A stretch of DNA of 36,652 bases from an archaeon (GCA_009992175.1 JAACWA010000013.1:1-36652); one strand, 5' to 3'. Shown: positions 23,214 through 29,768, counted from the first letter of the stretch. Notes: generated from the sequence alone by a model not told the origin. Program-made: numbers and translations.

Positions 23214-23915
23214 ATGGATGAAATAAAAAATGCTTTTAGAAAAGTTAAAGAGGACTTTGATGATCTAAATAAAAAATTTATTGAAATGAAGGATGAAATC
23301 TTTCAAACAAGGGAAGGATTAATAGAAGTGATAAATTCTATTTGTTCTTTAAATAATAAATTTAATTCTTTTAAAGATAAAGAGATTAAGACAGAAGAAG
23401 AGCAATTTAAGTCAGTTTTTACTGAAAATAAGACAAACCCTCTCCATTTTAAGCTTAGAAATGCCCAAAATTTAGGTATTTCCATAGGAAATGAAGGGGT
23501 TCAGACAGACAGACAGACAGACAGACAAACAAACAAAAGGCTCTTTTCAGAGGGAGAAATTCCTTCTTGGAAAGATCAAAACTCTTTTGAAGAGTTTTCT
23601 GGACTTTTAGAATCCCTTGACGGATTAAAGAAGGAAATAAGGCTAAAATTCAAAAGGTTGACTAATCAAGAGATGGTTATTTTTTCAGCAATTTACCAAA
23701 TGGAAGAAGAAAAAGGGTTTTCCGACTATAAGTCTCTTTCTAACAAACTTTCTTTGACTGAGAGTTCTATAAGGGACTATGTACGAAGATTGATTTTCAA
23801 AGGAATTCCTCTTGAAAAAAAGAAGATAAATAACAAAGAAATACGCCTTTTTGTGTCAAAAAGCTTGAAAAAAATTGCATCCTTAAACACCATATTAAAG
23901 CTAATTGAGCTCTAA
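23214..23915 (+). CDS. Coiled coil / QTD-repeat / winged-helix protein (paralogue 1)
   Basis: 233 aa. Residues 1-65 are a coiled coil (FRKVKEDFDDLNKKFIEMKDEI). Residues 95-107 contain VQTDRQTDRQTNK, encoded by (CAGA)6(CAAA)3. Residues ~145-233 are a winged helix (LTNQEMVIFSAIY, YKSLSNKLSLTESSIRDYVRRLIFKGIP, KEIRLFVSKSLKKI). The convergent gene at 24057-24797 has the same order of parts, and the winged helices align (SSIRDYVRRL against STIRGQINTI), so the two are paralogues. An ORB-like box lies inside the gene just before the repeat. A change of one 4-base repeat unit would shift the frame before the winged helix. Likely a DNA-binding protein; not a family I can name. Confidence 0.6.
   Translation: MDEIKNAFRKVKEDFDDLNKKFIEMKDEIFQTREGLIEVINSICSLNNKFNSFKDKEIKTEEEQFKSVFTENKTNPLHFKLRNAQNLGISIGNEGVQTDRQTDRQTNKRLFSEGEIPSWKDQNSFEEFSGLLESLDGLKKEIRLKFKRLTNQEMVIFSAIYQMEEEKGFSDYKSLSNKLSLTESSIRDYVRRLIFKGIPLEKKKINNKEIRLFVSKSLKKIASLNTILKLIEL
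23479..23502 (+). promoter_or_regulatory. Second ORB-like element, inside a coding region
   Basis: TCCATAGGAAATGAAGGGG (core 23481-23499) matches the remembered ORB core TCCAGTGGAAACGAAGGGG at 16 of 19 positions and shares 17 of 20 bases with the box at 21909, in the same orientation. It ends where the CAGA repeat begins. It encodes SIGNEG, so the similarity could be partly chance. Confidence 0.45.
23502..23537 (+). repeat. In-frame tetranucleotide repeat (CAGA)6(CAAA)3
   Basis: Six CAGA units (23502-23525) run into three CAAA units (23526-23537), in the middle of the QTD-repeat gene. Because the unit is 4 bp, each gain or loss changes the reading frame downstream. Replication slippage could thus switch the C-terminal winged helix on or off. 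Confidence 0.9.
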
Positions 23916-24056
23916 AAAGGTTTTATTTTTAGTTTAAACCTTGTTTTAACTAATTATTCGGTATACAAAATAACTTTTAACTCACTTTCTTCTTTCCTTT
24001 ATCCTTTCTTTTTTAATCTAACCCTCTTTTTTTAGGTTTTAGCTTATCTTCTTTAT

Positions 24057-24797
24057 CTAACTCTCCTTTTTCTGTTTTTCACCACCTTTTTTCCCACTTT
24101 TTACTCTCACTTTTTGCTTTTTGAGTAGTTTTTCTTTAACTTTCTCAGGAATATACACCCTTTTCTTACCATTCTTTTCAACTACTTCTTCAATCAAACT
24201 CTCACTTTTCGATTTTATCGTGTTTATTTGGCCTCTTATGGTTGATTTCTCTTTATTTAGCATTGCTGCAAGGTCTTCATAGCTAAGCTTCATGTCAGTA
24301 TTTAAAAGTAAAAACAAGATTGCTCTCTCTGTAACTGAAAAACTACTTAAATTTGGTGTTTGAACATCTGTTTGAACATCTGTTTGAACATCAAAAACAG
24401 TTGTTTGTTTGTTGGACAGAGGCTTAGTTGTTTTAAACAGCCTGTTTGAACGGCCGTTTGTGTTTAAATCAACAAAGACTGAAAGGGTGTTTTTTATTTC
24501 TTCTATTTCTTCTTTTATCGACGACAAATTCTCTTTTAGGGTGTTTATTTCATCTTTATGAACTTTTTTTTCAGAATCTAGGTGTTTAATCCAATCCCCA
24601 ACAGAAAGAATGTCCTTTTTTACTGCTTCAAAACCTTTTTTTGTTTCTTCTCTTACCTCTTCAACAATTTTTTTTGGTCTAAAAAATCCGAACATACCTA
24701 TTTCAAGAAAAGTTTGTTTAAAAATGTTTCTTTTAATGACGGGAAAATTCTTCTTTTTCCTCCTTTTTTTCGGCCTTTTTTCATCTTTTTTGTTCAA
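24057..24797 (-). CDS. Coiled coil / QTD-repeat / winged-helix protein (paralogue 2)
   Basis: 246 aa. A very basic N terminus (KKDEKRPKKRRKKK) is followed by FGFFRPKKIVEEV, then a helical region with VKKDILSVGDWIKHLDS and a coiled coil (~75-107). The repeat VQTDVQTDVQTP (about 140-151) is encoded by three 12-bp units. A winged helix follows (~155-220: SVTERAILFLLLNTD, LSYEDLAAMLNKEKSTIRGQINTIKS, VEKNGKKRVYIPEKVKEKLL) and a basic tail. The layout matches the convergent gene at 23214-23915. Upstream, TTTAAAC sites in helical phase cover the promoter, one overlapping the expected TATA position (24819-24824), which suggests autoregulation. It could be a chromosomal regulator or a replication protein of an integrated plasmid. 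A later start at Met35 (24695) is possible. Confidence 0.6.
   Translation of the reverse strand: MNKKDEKRPKKRRKKKNFPVIKRNIFKQTFLEIGMFGFFRPKKIVEEVREETKKGFEAVKKDILSVGDWIKHLDSEKKVHKDEINTLKENLSSIKEEIEEIKNTLSVFVDLNTNGRSNRLFKTTKPLSNKQTTVFDVQTDVQTDVQTPNLSSFSVTERAILFLLLNTDMKLSYEDLAAMLNKEKSTIRGQINTIKSKSESLIEEVVEKNGKKRVYIPEKVKEKLLKKQKVRVKSGKKGGEKQKKES
24357..24392. repeat. Three perfect 12-bp repeats in the coding region
   Basis: TGTTTGAACATC occurs three times end to end (24357, 24369, 24381), coding on the minus strand for the VQTD repeat. The core GTTTGAAC is one base from the GTTTAAAC sites in the promoter of the same gene. Further GTTT(A/G)AA(C/T) matches lie at 24444-24451 and 24462-24469. Confidence 0.85.
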
Positions 24798-24805
24798 AAT
24801 TTAAG

Positions 24806-24898
24806 TTGTTTAAACACCTTTAAACAGCTAAAAAAGTTGTTTAAGGGCAAAAAAAGGCTGTTTAAACAGTCTTAAACAGCTTTAAACAACCATAAACA
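24806..24898. promoter_or_regulatory. Phased TTTAAAC iteron array at the promoter of paralogue 2
   Basis: TTTAAAC or one/two-mismatch versions begin at 24809, 24819, 24840 (TTTAAGG), 24861, 24871 (CTTAAAC), 24881 and 24891 (CATAAAC), i.e. spacings of 10, 21, 21, 10, 10 and 10 bp, close to whole helical turns. The site at 24858-24869 is the perfect palindrome CTGTTTAAACAG; another, AAACAGCTGTTT, lies at 24991-25002. Such phasing suggests cooperative binding on one face of DNA, as for plasmid iterons or an autoregulatory operator. Confidence 0.6.
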
Positions 24899-25202
24899 CC
24901 TAGAAAAGAACCCTTTTTTCTTTTCTTTTCTGGTTCATTTTATGGTCCTTTTCCGACGTAAATTGAGTTTTAAATATCTTTTTATAATTTAAACAGCTGT
25001 TTTTCACTGTGTTTTTCTTGTTTTTTTGATCTAAAATATTAAACTTTAAACTTTGGTTACCTAAGTGTAAAGAAAATTTCCAAATTTTTAAAAATTTTGA
25101 AGGTTTATTTTTTTAGTTTTTGATGAAATTCAACAAAATCTTTTTCGGAAGGTAAAACCCTCCAGAATTTCAAAAAGAAGGGATTACTAAAAATTTATTA
25201 GT

Positions 25203-25467
25203 AAAAAGTTCTTATAATCAAGAGAAATTAAATTCCTTAACATATTTTATTTAAATTTTTTATAAAAAAGAATTTTTTCTCTTTAAATAGTTCGAATAAT
25301 TAGGTAAGGGTGTTTCCTTAAGGATAAGAATATAAACCATTTCATAAAAAATATTAATTTCCTCTTGAAAAAGTTCTTATAATCAAAAGAGATTACCCCT
25401 TTTTATTTGAGAAAGAAGTAAAGGTCCTAAATAAAGAGAAAATTAAAGGTAAAAAGTTCTTATAATC
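25203..25467 (+). repeat. 17-bp element AAAAAGTTCTTATAATC repeated every 82-83 bp
   Basis: Exact copies start at 25203, 25368 and 25451. A degenerate copy (AAATAGTTCGAATAATT) starts at 25285, exactly filling the gap, so the spacing is 82, 83, 83 bp. The first and third copies share one further A. The DNA between copies is not similar, so this is not a simple tandem duplication. Each core contains a TATA-like TTATAATC, so it may be a set of promoters or protein-binding sites spaced by about eight helical turns. Confidence 0.75.
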
Positions 25468-25633
25468 TCTATGGTTGTACTAAAAAACCTTAGTTCAAAG
25501 TTGGAACCCCAATTTTTAAAGAAAATTAAAAAAGAGGTTTTAGAAATATCAGAATAGACCTTTCCTTTAATATTAAGCCAAAAATAGCTCAAAATAAGCC
25601 CTTTTTAGAGGAAAAAGGGGTTTGTGAGGGAAA

Positions 25634-25698
25634 AGTTCGCACAAGGTATATTGTACGAACTAAGGAAAATGGCCCTTTTTTAGGGCATATTGTACCCT
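25634..25698. promoter_or_regulatory. Inverted and direct repeats, possible operator
   Basis: AGTTCG (25634-25639) and CGAACT (25656-25661) form an inverted repeat. GGTATATTGTAC (25645-25656) is repeated as GGCATATTGTAC (25684-25695), 39 bp away. GGCCC / GGGC around 25671-25686 could form a hairpin between them. No gene starts immediately downstream, so the target is unclear. Confidence 0.4.
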
Positions 25699-25972
25699 TA
25701 AATCCAAAAAATGAAAATTTTGTTAAAAACAAAGATCTAAAAAATTTTTGAAAAAATTTGTGTGTTAAAAAAGCTAAAGTGAGAGTTAAAATTTCAAAAA
25801 TTGTTTTATTAATGGTTCCTTAGTGAACAAAATTTGAAAAAAGAAGGAAAAGATCCCCTTAAAGGAATTGTCCTTTTCACCGAATAACTAATTAAAAATT
25901 AGGTTCCTTTTTTGAAAATCACTTTTGAATTTACATGAAGAGTTTAAAAGAAAACTCTTCTAAAATTTATTT

Positions 25973-26623
25973 ATGAAGGAAATAATTATCAAGGGAGCAA
26001 GAGAGCATAACCTAAAAAACATAAGTCTTACTCTTCCAAAAGAAAAGTTTATTGTTTTGACTGGACTTTCAGGTTCAGGAAAATCAACCTTAGCATTTGA
26101 CGCCCTATATGCTGAAGGACAAAGAAGGGATGTTGAAAGTCTTTCTTCTTATGCAAGGCAATTCATTGGAATGATGGACAAGCCAGATGTAGATTCTATT
26201 GAGGGATTAAGCCCTGCAATTTCAATTGAGCAAAAAACAACTTCAAAAAATCCTCGTTCTACTGTTGGAACTGTTACAGAGGTTTATGATTACTTGAGAC
26301 TTCTTTATGCTAGAATTGGAGTTCCATATTGTCCTGAACACAATGAGCCAATCCTTTCTCAAACTCCAGAAGAAATTTCGAAAAAAATTCAAAGAAAGTT
26401 CAAGGAAGAAAACAATATCACCCCAAAAACAATAATTAAACCAATAAAAGAAAAAGTGGTTGAGGTAAGTGATGTAGACCACATACCTAAAAAAGAGATT
26501 CCAAACCTTTTAATTGAGTTAGAAAAAGATATGAAACTCTGTGCCGAAAAACTCGACTTTGAGAACGTAATAAGAATAAAAAATAAAATAAAAAATCTAC
26601 AAAAAAGATTAAATAAAAATTAA
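25973..26623 (+). pseudogene. Chimeric remnant: UvrA N terminus joined to UvrB C terminus
   Basis: 216 aa in one frame. Residues 1 to ~135 are the start of Uvr[13 protein letters not shown], Walker [10 protein letters not shown] (31-39), [19 protein letters not shown] and [17 protein letters not shown]. From about residue 138 it continues as the end of Uvr[21 protein letters not shown], then the UVR motif [18 protein letters not shown] (about 178-195) and [13 protein letters not shown]. UvrA is normally about 940 aa and UvrB about 660 aa. One internal deletion in a uvrA-uvrB operon, with the junction near ISKKIQRKF, would create it. Excision repair activity is not expected because the second ATPase, signature motifs and zinc fingers of UvrA and the UvrB helicase are missing. 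It still has a start codon, a TATA-like box and an open frame. Confidence 0.75.
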
Positions 26624-26626
26624 AAC

Positions 26627-26701
26627 GAAAGGACTTTAGTTCCTTTCTTTAAATCAATTTCTAATAAATTGATTTTTATGAAAGAAATTTTAATTTCTTT
26701 C
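26627..26701. terminator. Cluster of three hairpins between convergent genes
   Basis: GAAAGGA (26627-26633) / TCCTTTC (26641-26647); AAATCAATTT (26651-26660) / AAATTGATTT (26666-26675) followed by T residues; GAAAGAAAT (26680-26688) / ATTTCTTTC (26693-26701), the last overlapping the end of the RRM gene. Position between convergent genes suggests bidirectional termination. Confidence 0.5.
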
Positions 26702-26950
26702 TTCTCGAGGCTTAGCCTCGTTAACAGTCAATTTTCTACCTTCAAATTCAAATTCATTCAATTCCTTCACTGCTTTGTCTGCATCAGCATCATTAGTGAA
26801 AGTCACAAATCCAAATCCTTTAGATCTATTTGTAAATTTGTCTGAAATAACAGTTGCTTCTTCAATTTCTCCATATTTTGAAAAAAGTGTCTTAAGCTCA
26901 TTACCTCCAGCCTTAAAGGGAAGATTCCCTACAAAAAGTTTTTTACTCAT
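26690..26950 (-). CDS. RRM RNA-binding protein
   Basis: 86 aa, one RNA recognition motif and little else. RNP2 is LFVGNL (5-10) and RNP1 is KGFGFVTF (44-51), with the aromatic residues for RNA stacking in place. It ends TVNEAKPREERN. It resembles the single-RRM proteins of cyanobacteria and other bacteria, which often respond to cold; RRM proteins are uncommon in archaea. A textbook Shine-Dalgarno sequence AAAGGAGG (minus strand, about 26960-26967) precedes the ATG by 9-10 bp, unlike most genes here, and the palindrome GTTTAATATTAAAC (26976-26989) lies further upstream. Both the protein and its translation signal hint at acquisition from bacteria, which is inference. Confidence 0.85.
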   Translation of the reverse strand: MSKKLFVGNLPFKAGGNELKTLFSKYGEIEEATVISDKFTNRSKGFGFVTFTNDADADKAVKELNEFEFEGRKLTVNEAKPREERN

Positions 26951-27080
26951 TTTAATAATTCCTCCTTTGTATATAGTTTAATATTAAACGGCCTCTAACA
27001 GAATAATACTTCCTTAACATTTTCTCCCGACATTTTCTAATTTTAGAAACGTTTAGAGGTTTTAAAGGGTTTCTATTTTG
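26951..27080 (-). promoter_or_regulatory. Leader/promoter region of the RRM gene
   Basis: On the minus strand it contains the Shine-Dalgarno GGAGG, a CTATATAC box (26969-26976), the 14-bp palindrome GTTTAATATTAAAC (26976-26989) and an inverted repeat CCTCTAA (26992-26998) / TTAGAGG about 60 bp away. The box nearest the ATG would give a transcript without the Shine-Dalgarno, so the functional promoter is probably further upstream with a structured leader. Confidence 0.35.
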
Positions 27081-27302
27081 TTATTTCTTCAAAACAATTT
27101 TATATTTTTTATCAAATTGTTTTTGTTTTACAAGTGCAATAATTCCCTCTATCGTTATTGCAAGTCCAGCGAGAAACCAAAACCAGTCAGAATCTATTAT
27201 AAAATATCCTCCTAATTTAAGGAGAGTTCCAAATACCATTAAAATTCCAAAAAAAATGAATGCTTCATGGTTAAAATATTTCCTCCTGATAAAGATAATC
27301 AA
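27081..27302 (-). CDS. Small membrane protein, two to three hydrophobic segments, unrecognised
   Basis: About 73 aa. Hydrophobic segments HEAFIFFGILMVFGTLLKLGG and WFWFLAGLAITIEGIIALV (quoted in part) are followed by a basic tail (KQKQFDKKYKIVLKK), so the C terminus is probably cytoplasmic. The frame begins at a TTG (27302), 21 bp after the stop of the LysE-like gene; no in-frame ATG precedes the first hydrophobic segment. AGGAGG occurs inside the frame as two Arg codons and has no well-placed start after it. It is probably co-transcribed with the LysE-like gene. Confidence 0.5.
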   Translation of the reverse strand: MIIFIRRKYFNHEAFIFFGILMVFGTLLKLGGYFIIDSDWFWFLAGLAITIEGIIALVKQKQFDKKYKIVLKK

Positions 27303-27323
27303 GAAATCTTTTTATTCTTTTTA

Positions 27324-27947
27324 TTAAATTAGTAGGGTCTGAAAAAGTAAATAAATTCCAGTTCCAACCAAAATTACTCCAAGAATTTTGTTTACCTTAT
27401 TAAGAGTTTTTTCTTTAAATCGGTGTTTGTGGTGAATTACCATCCAATTCAAAAAGGCAAGTCCTAAGAATGAACCTAAGAAGGTAGATAAAACCAAAAG
27501 GGCCGAAAGTCCATAATCTCCTGCAATTTTCCATAAACCGAGAATAGTATAAAGAGCTAAAAAAGTGAAGATTACAAAAGGATTTGCCATTGCAAGAGAA
27601 AATCCTGAGAAAAATTCTTTCAAAAAATCTTTATGTTCATTCTTAACTTTAACTTTTGTTAAAACCTTAGTTTTTAATTCCTTAAGTCCCAAGAAAATTA
27701 AAAAAATTCCCCCAATTCCCCTAATTGAAGATTCATTATTAATCAGAAATTTGGAAATAATTGTTATCCCAAATCCCGCAACAAGAGCAAAAAATGCATC
27801 AACACAGGCAGCTCCAAATCCCGTGAAGTATCCCCCCAAATTTCTAGGAATCAAACTTTTTTTTACACAAAGTGCACCAAGAGGTCCGAAAGGCAATGCT
27901 GCAGTAAACCCAACAAGAAGCCCTTTTATTAAAACTTCATAAACCAT
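27324..27947 (-). CDS. LysE/RhtB-type amino-acid exporter family protein
   Basis: 207 aa with six hydrophobic segments. The N-terminal GLLVGFTAALPFGPLGALCVKKSL matches the G-x-x-x-G-P-x-G...R loop of the LysE/RhtB family of exporters, and AMANPFVIFTFLALY (about 118-132) matches its second N-P-K/F loop. The membrane topology of six segments and the length fit. Substrate cannot be predicted; family members export basic amino acids, homoserine or other small molecules. The ATG at 27947 is the only sensible start. Confidence 0.7.
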   Translation of the reverse strand: MVYEVLIKGLLVGFTAALPFGPLGALCVKKSLIPRNLGGYFTGFGAACVDAFFALVAGFGITIISKFLINNESSIRGIGGIFLIFLGLKELKTKVLTKVKVKNEHKDFLKEFFSGFSLAMANPFVIFTFLALYTILGLWKIAGDYGLSALLVLSTFLGSFLGLAFLNWMVIHHKHRFKEKTLNKVNKILGVILVGTGIYLLFQTLLI

Positions 27948-28063
27948 TTTAAATTGAAATCCAAGTTTTCATTCCTTTTTTCATTAAAGGAAATTAGTGA
28001 ATTTGGTTTATAACTTTTTAGGAATTTAATAAAGTATAAAAAGAAGTTTCGGTTTTTAGAAGA

Positions 28064-28228
28064 ATGTTCAAAAAAATGAATAAACAGGTAGTTTTTAATT
28101 CAGTTTTAGCTCTGATTTTTTTGTATCTTTCTTTCAAAATAGATTGGATATTTATTGTGGGTTCTGTGGTTTTAATGTACATTAATCAAAGAATGTTGTT
28201 CAAAGGCAGACTCCCAAAAAAGAAGTAG
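28064..28228 (+). CDS. Small membrane protein (54 aa), unrecognised
   Basis: ATG at 28064 gives MFKKMNKQVVFNSV, then two hydrophobic segments (about residues 9-23 and 27-40) separated by FKIDW, and a basic tail GRLPKKK ending at TAG 28228. A TATA-like GTATAAAAAG (28034-28043) about 25 bp upstream supports transcription. The positive C terminus and short loop suggest a hairpin with both ends in the cytoplasm. It sits alone between the divergent LysE-like gene and the HAD gene. Confidence 0.5.
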   Translation: MFKKMNKQVVFNSVLALIFLYLSFKIDWIFIVGSVVLMYINQRMLFKGRLPKKK

Positions 28229-28273
28229 TCCTTATTAAGATAATTATTTAAAGAAAGTTCGGATAATCATTAA

Positions 28274-28903
28274 ATGAGAGGAGATTCGAAAGTTAAAGTT
28301 ATAGTCTTTGATGGGGGGGGAGTTCTTCAACTAAATGTAAAAAGACATTATAAAAAAGGAATTCAAGAAACGTTTGCAAGTAAATTTAAATTAAATTTAG
28401 ATGATTATTTAGATTCAATTGACACAAATTATGCAAATTCTATGGAAGGACTCATTTCAAAAAAAGAACTTCTTAAAAATCTTTCAAAAAATTTAGGTTT
28501 TAGTGAAAAAAGAATTGAAAAAATTTTCTCAAAAGTTTATCTTAAAAGAGTAAGTGAAAATAAGCGACTGTTAAATTTTGCCAAAAGAATAAAAAAAGAA
28601 GGAATAAAAGTAGCAATTCTTTCAGACCAATGGCATTTATCAAAAGAACCCCTTATTCCTTTAAAATTTTATAAAATTTTTAACCCGATTATTGTTTCTT
28701 GTGATGTAGGAGTTAGAAAACCCAATCCCAAAATTTATAAAATTCTATTAAAAAAATTAAAAGTAAATCCGGAAGAAGTTCTGTTTATAGATAACCGAAG
28801 CTGGAACCTTTCCCCCGCAAAAAAAATAGGAATGAAAACTATTCTTTTTGTTAATAATAAAATTCTTAAAAAACAATTAAAAGAATTTTTAATTAAACTA
28901 TGA
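28274..28903 (+). CDS. HAD-superfamily hydrolase
   Basis: 209 aa. Motif I is VIVFDGGGVL (nucleophile Asp13 in FDxGGVL form), motif II AILSDQWH, motif III lysine in GVRKPNPKIYK and motif IV VLFIDNRSWN. It has a helical cap (about 20-90) as in haloacid dehalogenase/epoxide hydrolase-like HADs. Position +2 after the nucleophile is Gly rather than Asp, as in the dehalogenase-like group, so a C-halogen or phosphate substrate cannot be decided. TTATTTAAAG (about 28244-28253) is the likely TATA box. The stop overlaps the XerA start by 4 bp, so the two are co-translated. Confidence 0.75.
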   Translation: MRGDSKVKVIVFDGGGVLQLNVKRHYKKGIQETFASKFKLNLDDYLDSIDTNYANSMEGLISKKELLKNLSKNLGFSEKRIEKIFSKVYLKRVSENKRLLNFAKRIKKEGIKVAILSDQWHLSKEPLIPLKFYKIFNPIIVSCDVGVRKPNPKIYKILLKKLKVNPEEVLFIDNRSWNLSPAKKIGMKTILFVNNKILKKQLKEFLIKL

Positions 28904-29736
28904 ATAAAGAAGAATTTTTAAAAAAATTAGAAATTGAATTAAAAATTTCTAAAAATTCCCCTTATACTTTAAAAAATTATATTAAGTCTAATGAACTTTT
29001 TTTTAATTTTATAAAAAAAGATCCGGACAAGGTTAATGAAGATGATGTTAAAATGTACATCGCAGAAAACCTTTCTGACCGTTCTTCAATCTCAATAATT
29101 ATGTTTCTTGCGGCGATAAGATATGCTTATTCTTCAATTTTAAAGAATGATTTGACTTCAAATATAAAAAGACCAAAGAGAGAAAAAAGAATTCCCACTG
29201 TTTTAACAAAAAAAGAATTGAAGGACTTACTAAATTCAATAAACACAAAAAAATCAAAATTAATGGTTTCTTTAATTTATGCTGCAGGATTAAGAGTTTC
29301 AGAATTAATTTCTCTTAAACCAGAAAACTTAAATTTTGAAGAAAAAGTGGGTTATGTAAAACAAGGGAAAGGGAAAAAAGACAGAATTTTTAATATCCCA
29401 AAATTTATTTTTTCAAAATTAAAACGCCAAGCAGAAAAACAAAAAGAAAATAGTGAAATTTATCTTTTCTCAGGAAGAAATTCTGAAGAGATGTCTTCAA
29501 GAAATATTCAAAAAATTGTGAAAAATGCTTCAAAAAAGGCAGGAATAAAAAAAGAAGTTCATTGTCACACTTTAAGGCACTCTTTTGCAACACATCTTTT
29601 AGAAGAAGGGGTTGATATTAGAAAAATTCAAGAGCTTTTAGGACACAGTGATTTAAGTACAACCCAAATTTATACCCATGTTTCAACAGAGGAATTAAAG
29701 AAAATAAAAAGCCCGTTAGACAATTTGATGGAGTAA
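28900..29736 (+). CDS. xerA: Tyrosine recombinase XerA
   Basis: 278 aa, usual for archaeal XerA, which resolves chromosome dimers at dif sites. The N-terminal SAM-like domain (1-85) binds DNA. The catalytic residues are complete: Arg132 in AAGLRVSEL, Lys157/159 in GKGKKDR, His223 and Arg226 in HTLRHSFATHLLEEG, His249 in LLGHSDLSTT and Tyr258 in QIYTHVS. It is 4-bp overlapped with an upstream HAD gene. The compact length and absence of an adjacent tRNA or att duplication argue for a chromosomal Xer rather than an element integrase. No dif-like site was found in the window. Confidence 0.85.
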   Translation: MNKEEFLKKLEIELKISKNSPYTLKNYIKSNELFFNFIKKDPDKVNEDDVKMYIAENLSDRSSISIIMFLAAIRYAYSSILKNDLTSNIKRPKREKRIPTVLTKKELKDLLNSINTKKSKLMVSLIYAAGLRVSELISLKPENLNFEEKVGYVKQGKGKKDRIFNIPKFIFSKLKRQAEKQKENSEIYLFSGRNSEEMSSRNIQKIVKNASKKAGIKKEVHCHTLRHSFATHLLEEGVDIRKIQELLGHSDLSTTQIYTHVSTEELKKIKSPLDNLME

Positions 29737-29768
29737 ATATTTATAAAGAATTTTTGATAAATTAATTA

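Larger units (their letters stand above)
24798..25972. other. Long non-coding region (about 1.2 kb) rich in repeats
   Basis: No convincing ORF on either strand. From left to right it holds the TTTAAAC array, a palindrome at 24991-25002, a TTACTA/TAGTAA inverted repeat near 25184-25204, the 82/83-bp periodic element (25203-25467), a CCCTTTTT/AAAAAGGG hairpin near 25600-25620, the GTTCG/ATATTGTAC cluster (25634-25698) and a 9-bp hairpin GAAGAGTTT/AAACTCTTC (25937-25945 / 25952-25960) just before the uvrA remnant. In so dense a genome this is exceptional, and suggests a regulatory or replication locus, unannotated RNAs, or remains of an integrated element. Confidence 0.6.

Noticed and set aside
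25203-25467. CRISPR array
   Set aside because: The repeat is only 17 bp, the interval is 65 bp, one copy is degenerate and no cas gene is near. Spacing rather than repeat-spacer structure is the feature.
25973-26623. Functional UvrA or an ABC ATPase
   Set aside because: Only the first Walker A region is present; signature motif, Walker B, second ATPase and zinc fingers are absent, and the C terminus is UvrB.
28900-29736. Integrase of a mobile element
   Set aside because: Length, layout and pairing with a HAD gene match chromosomal XerA; no att duplication or tRNA adjoins it.
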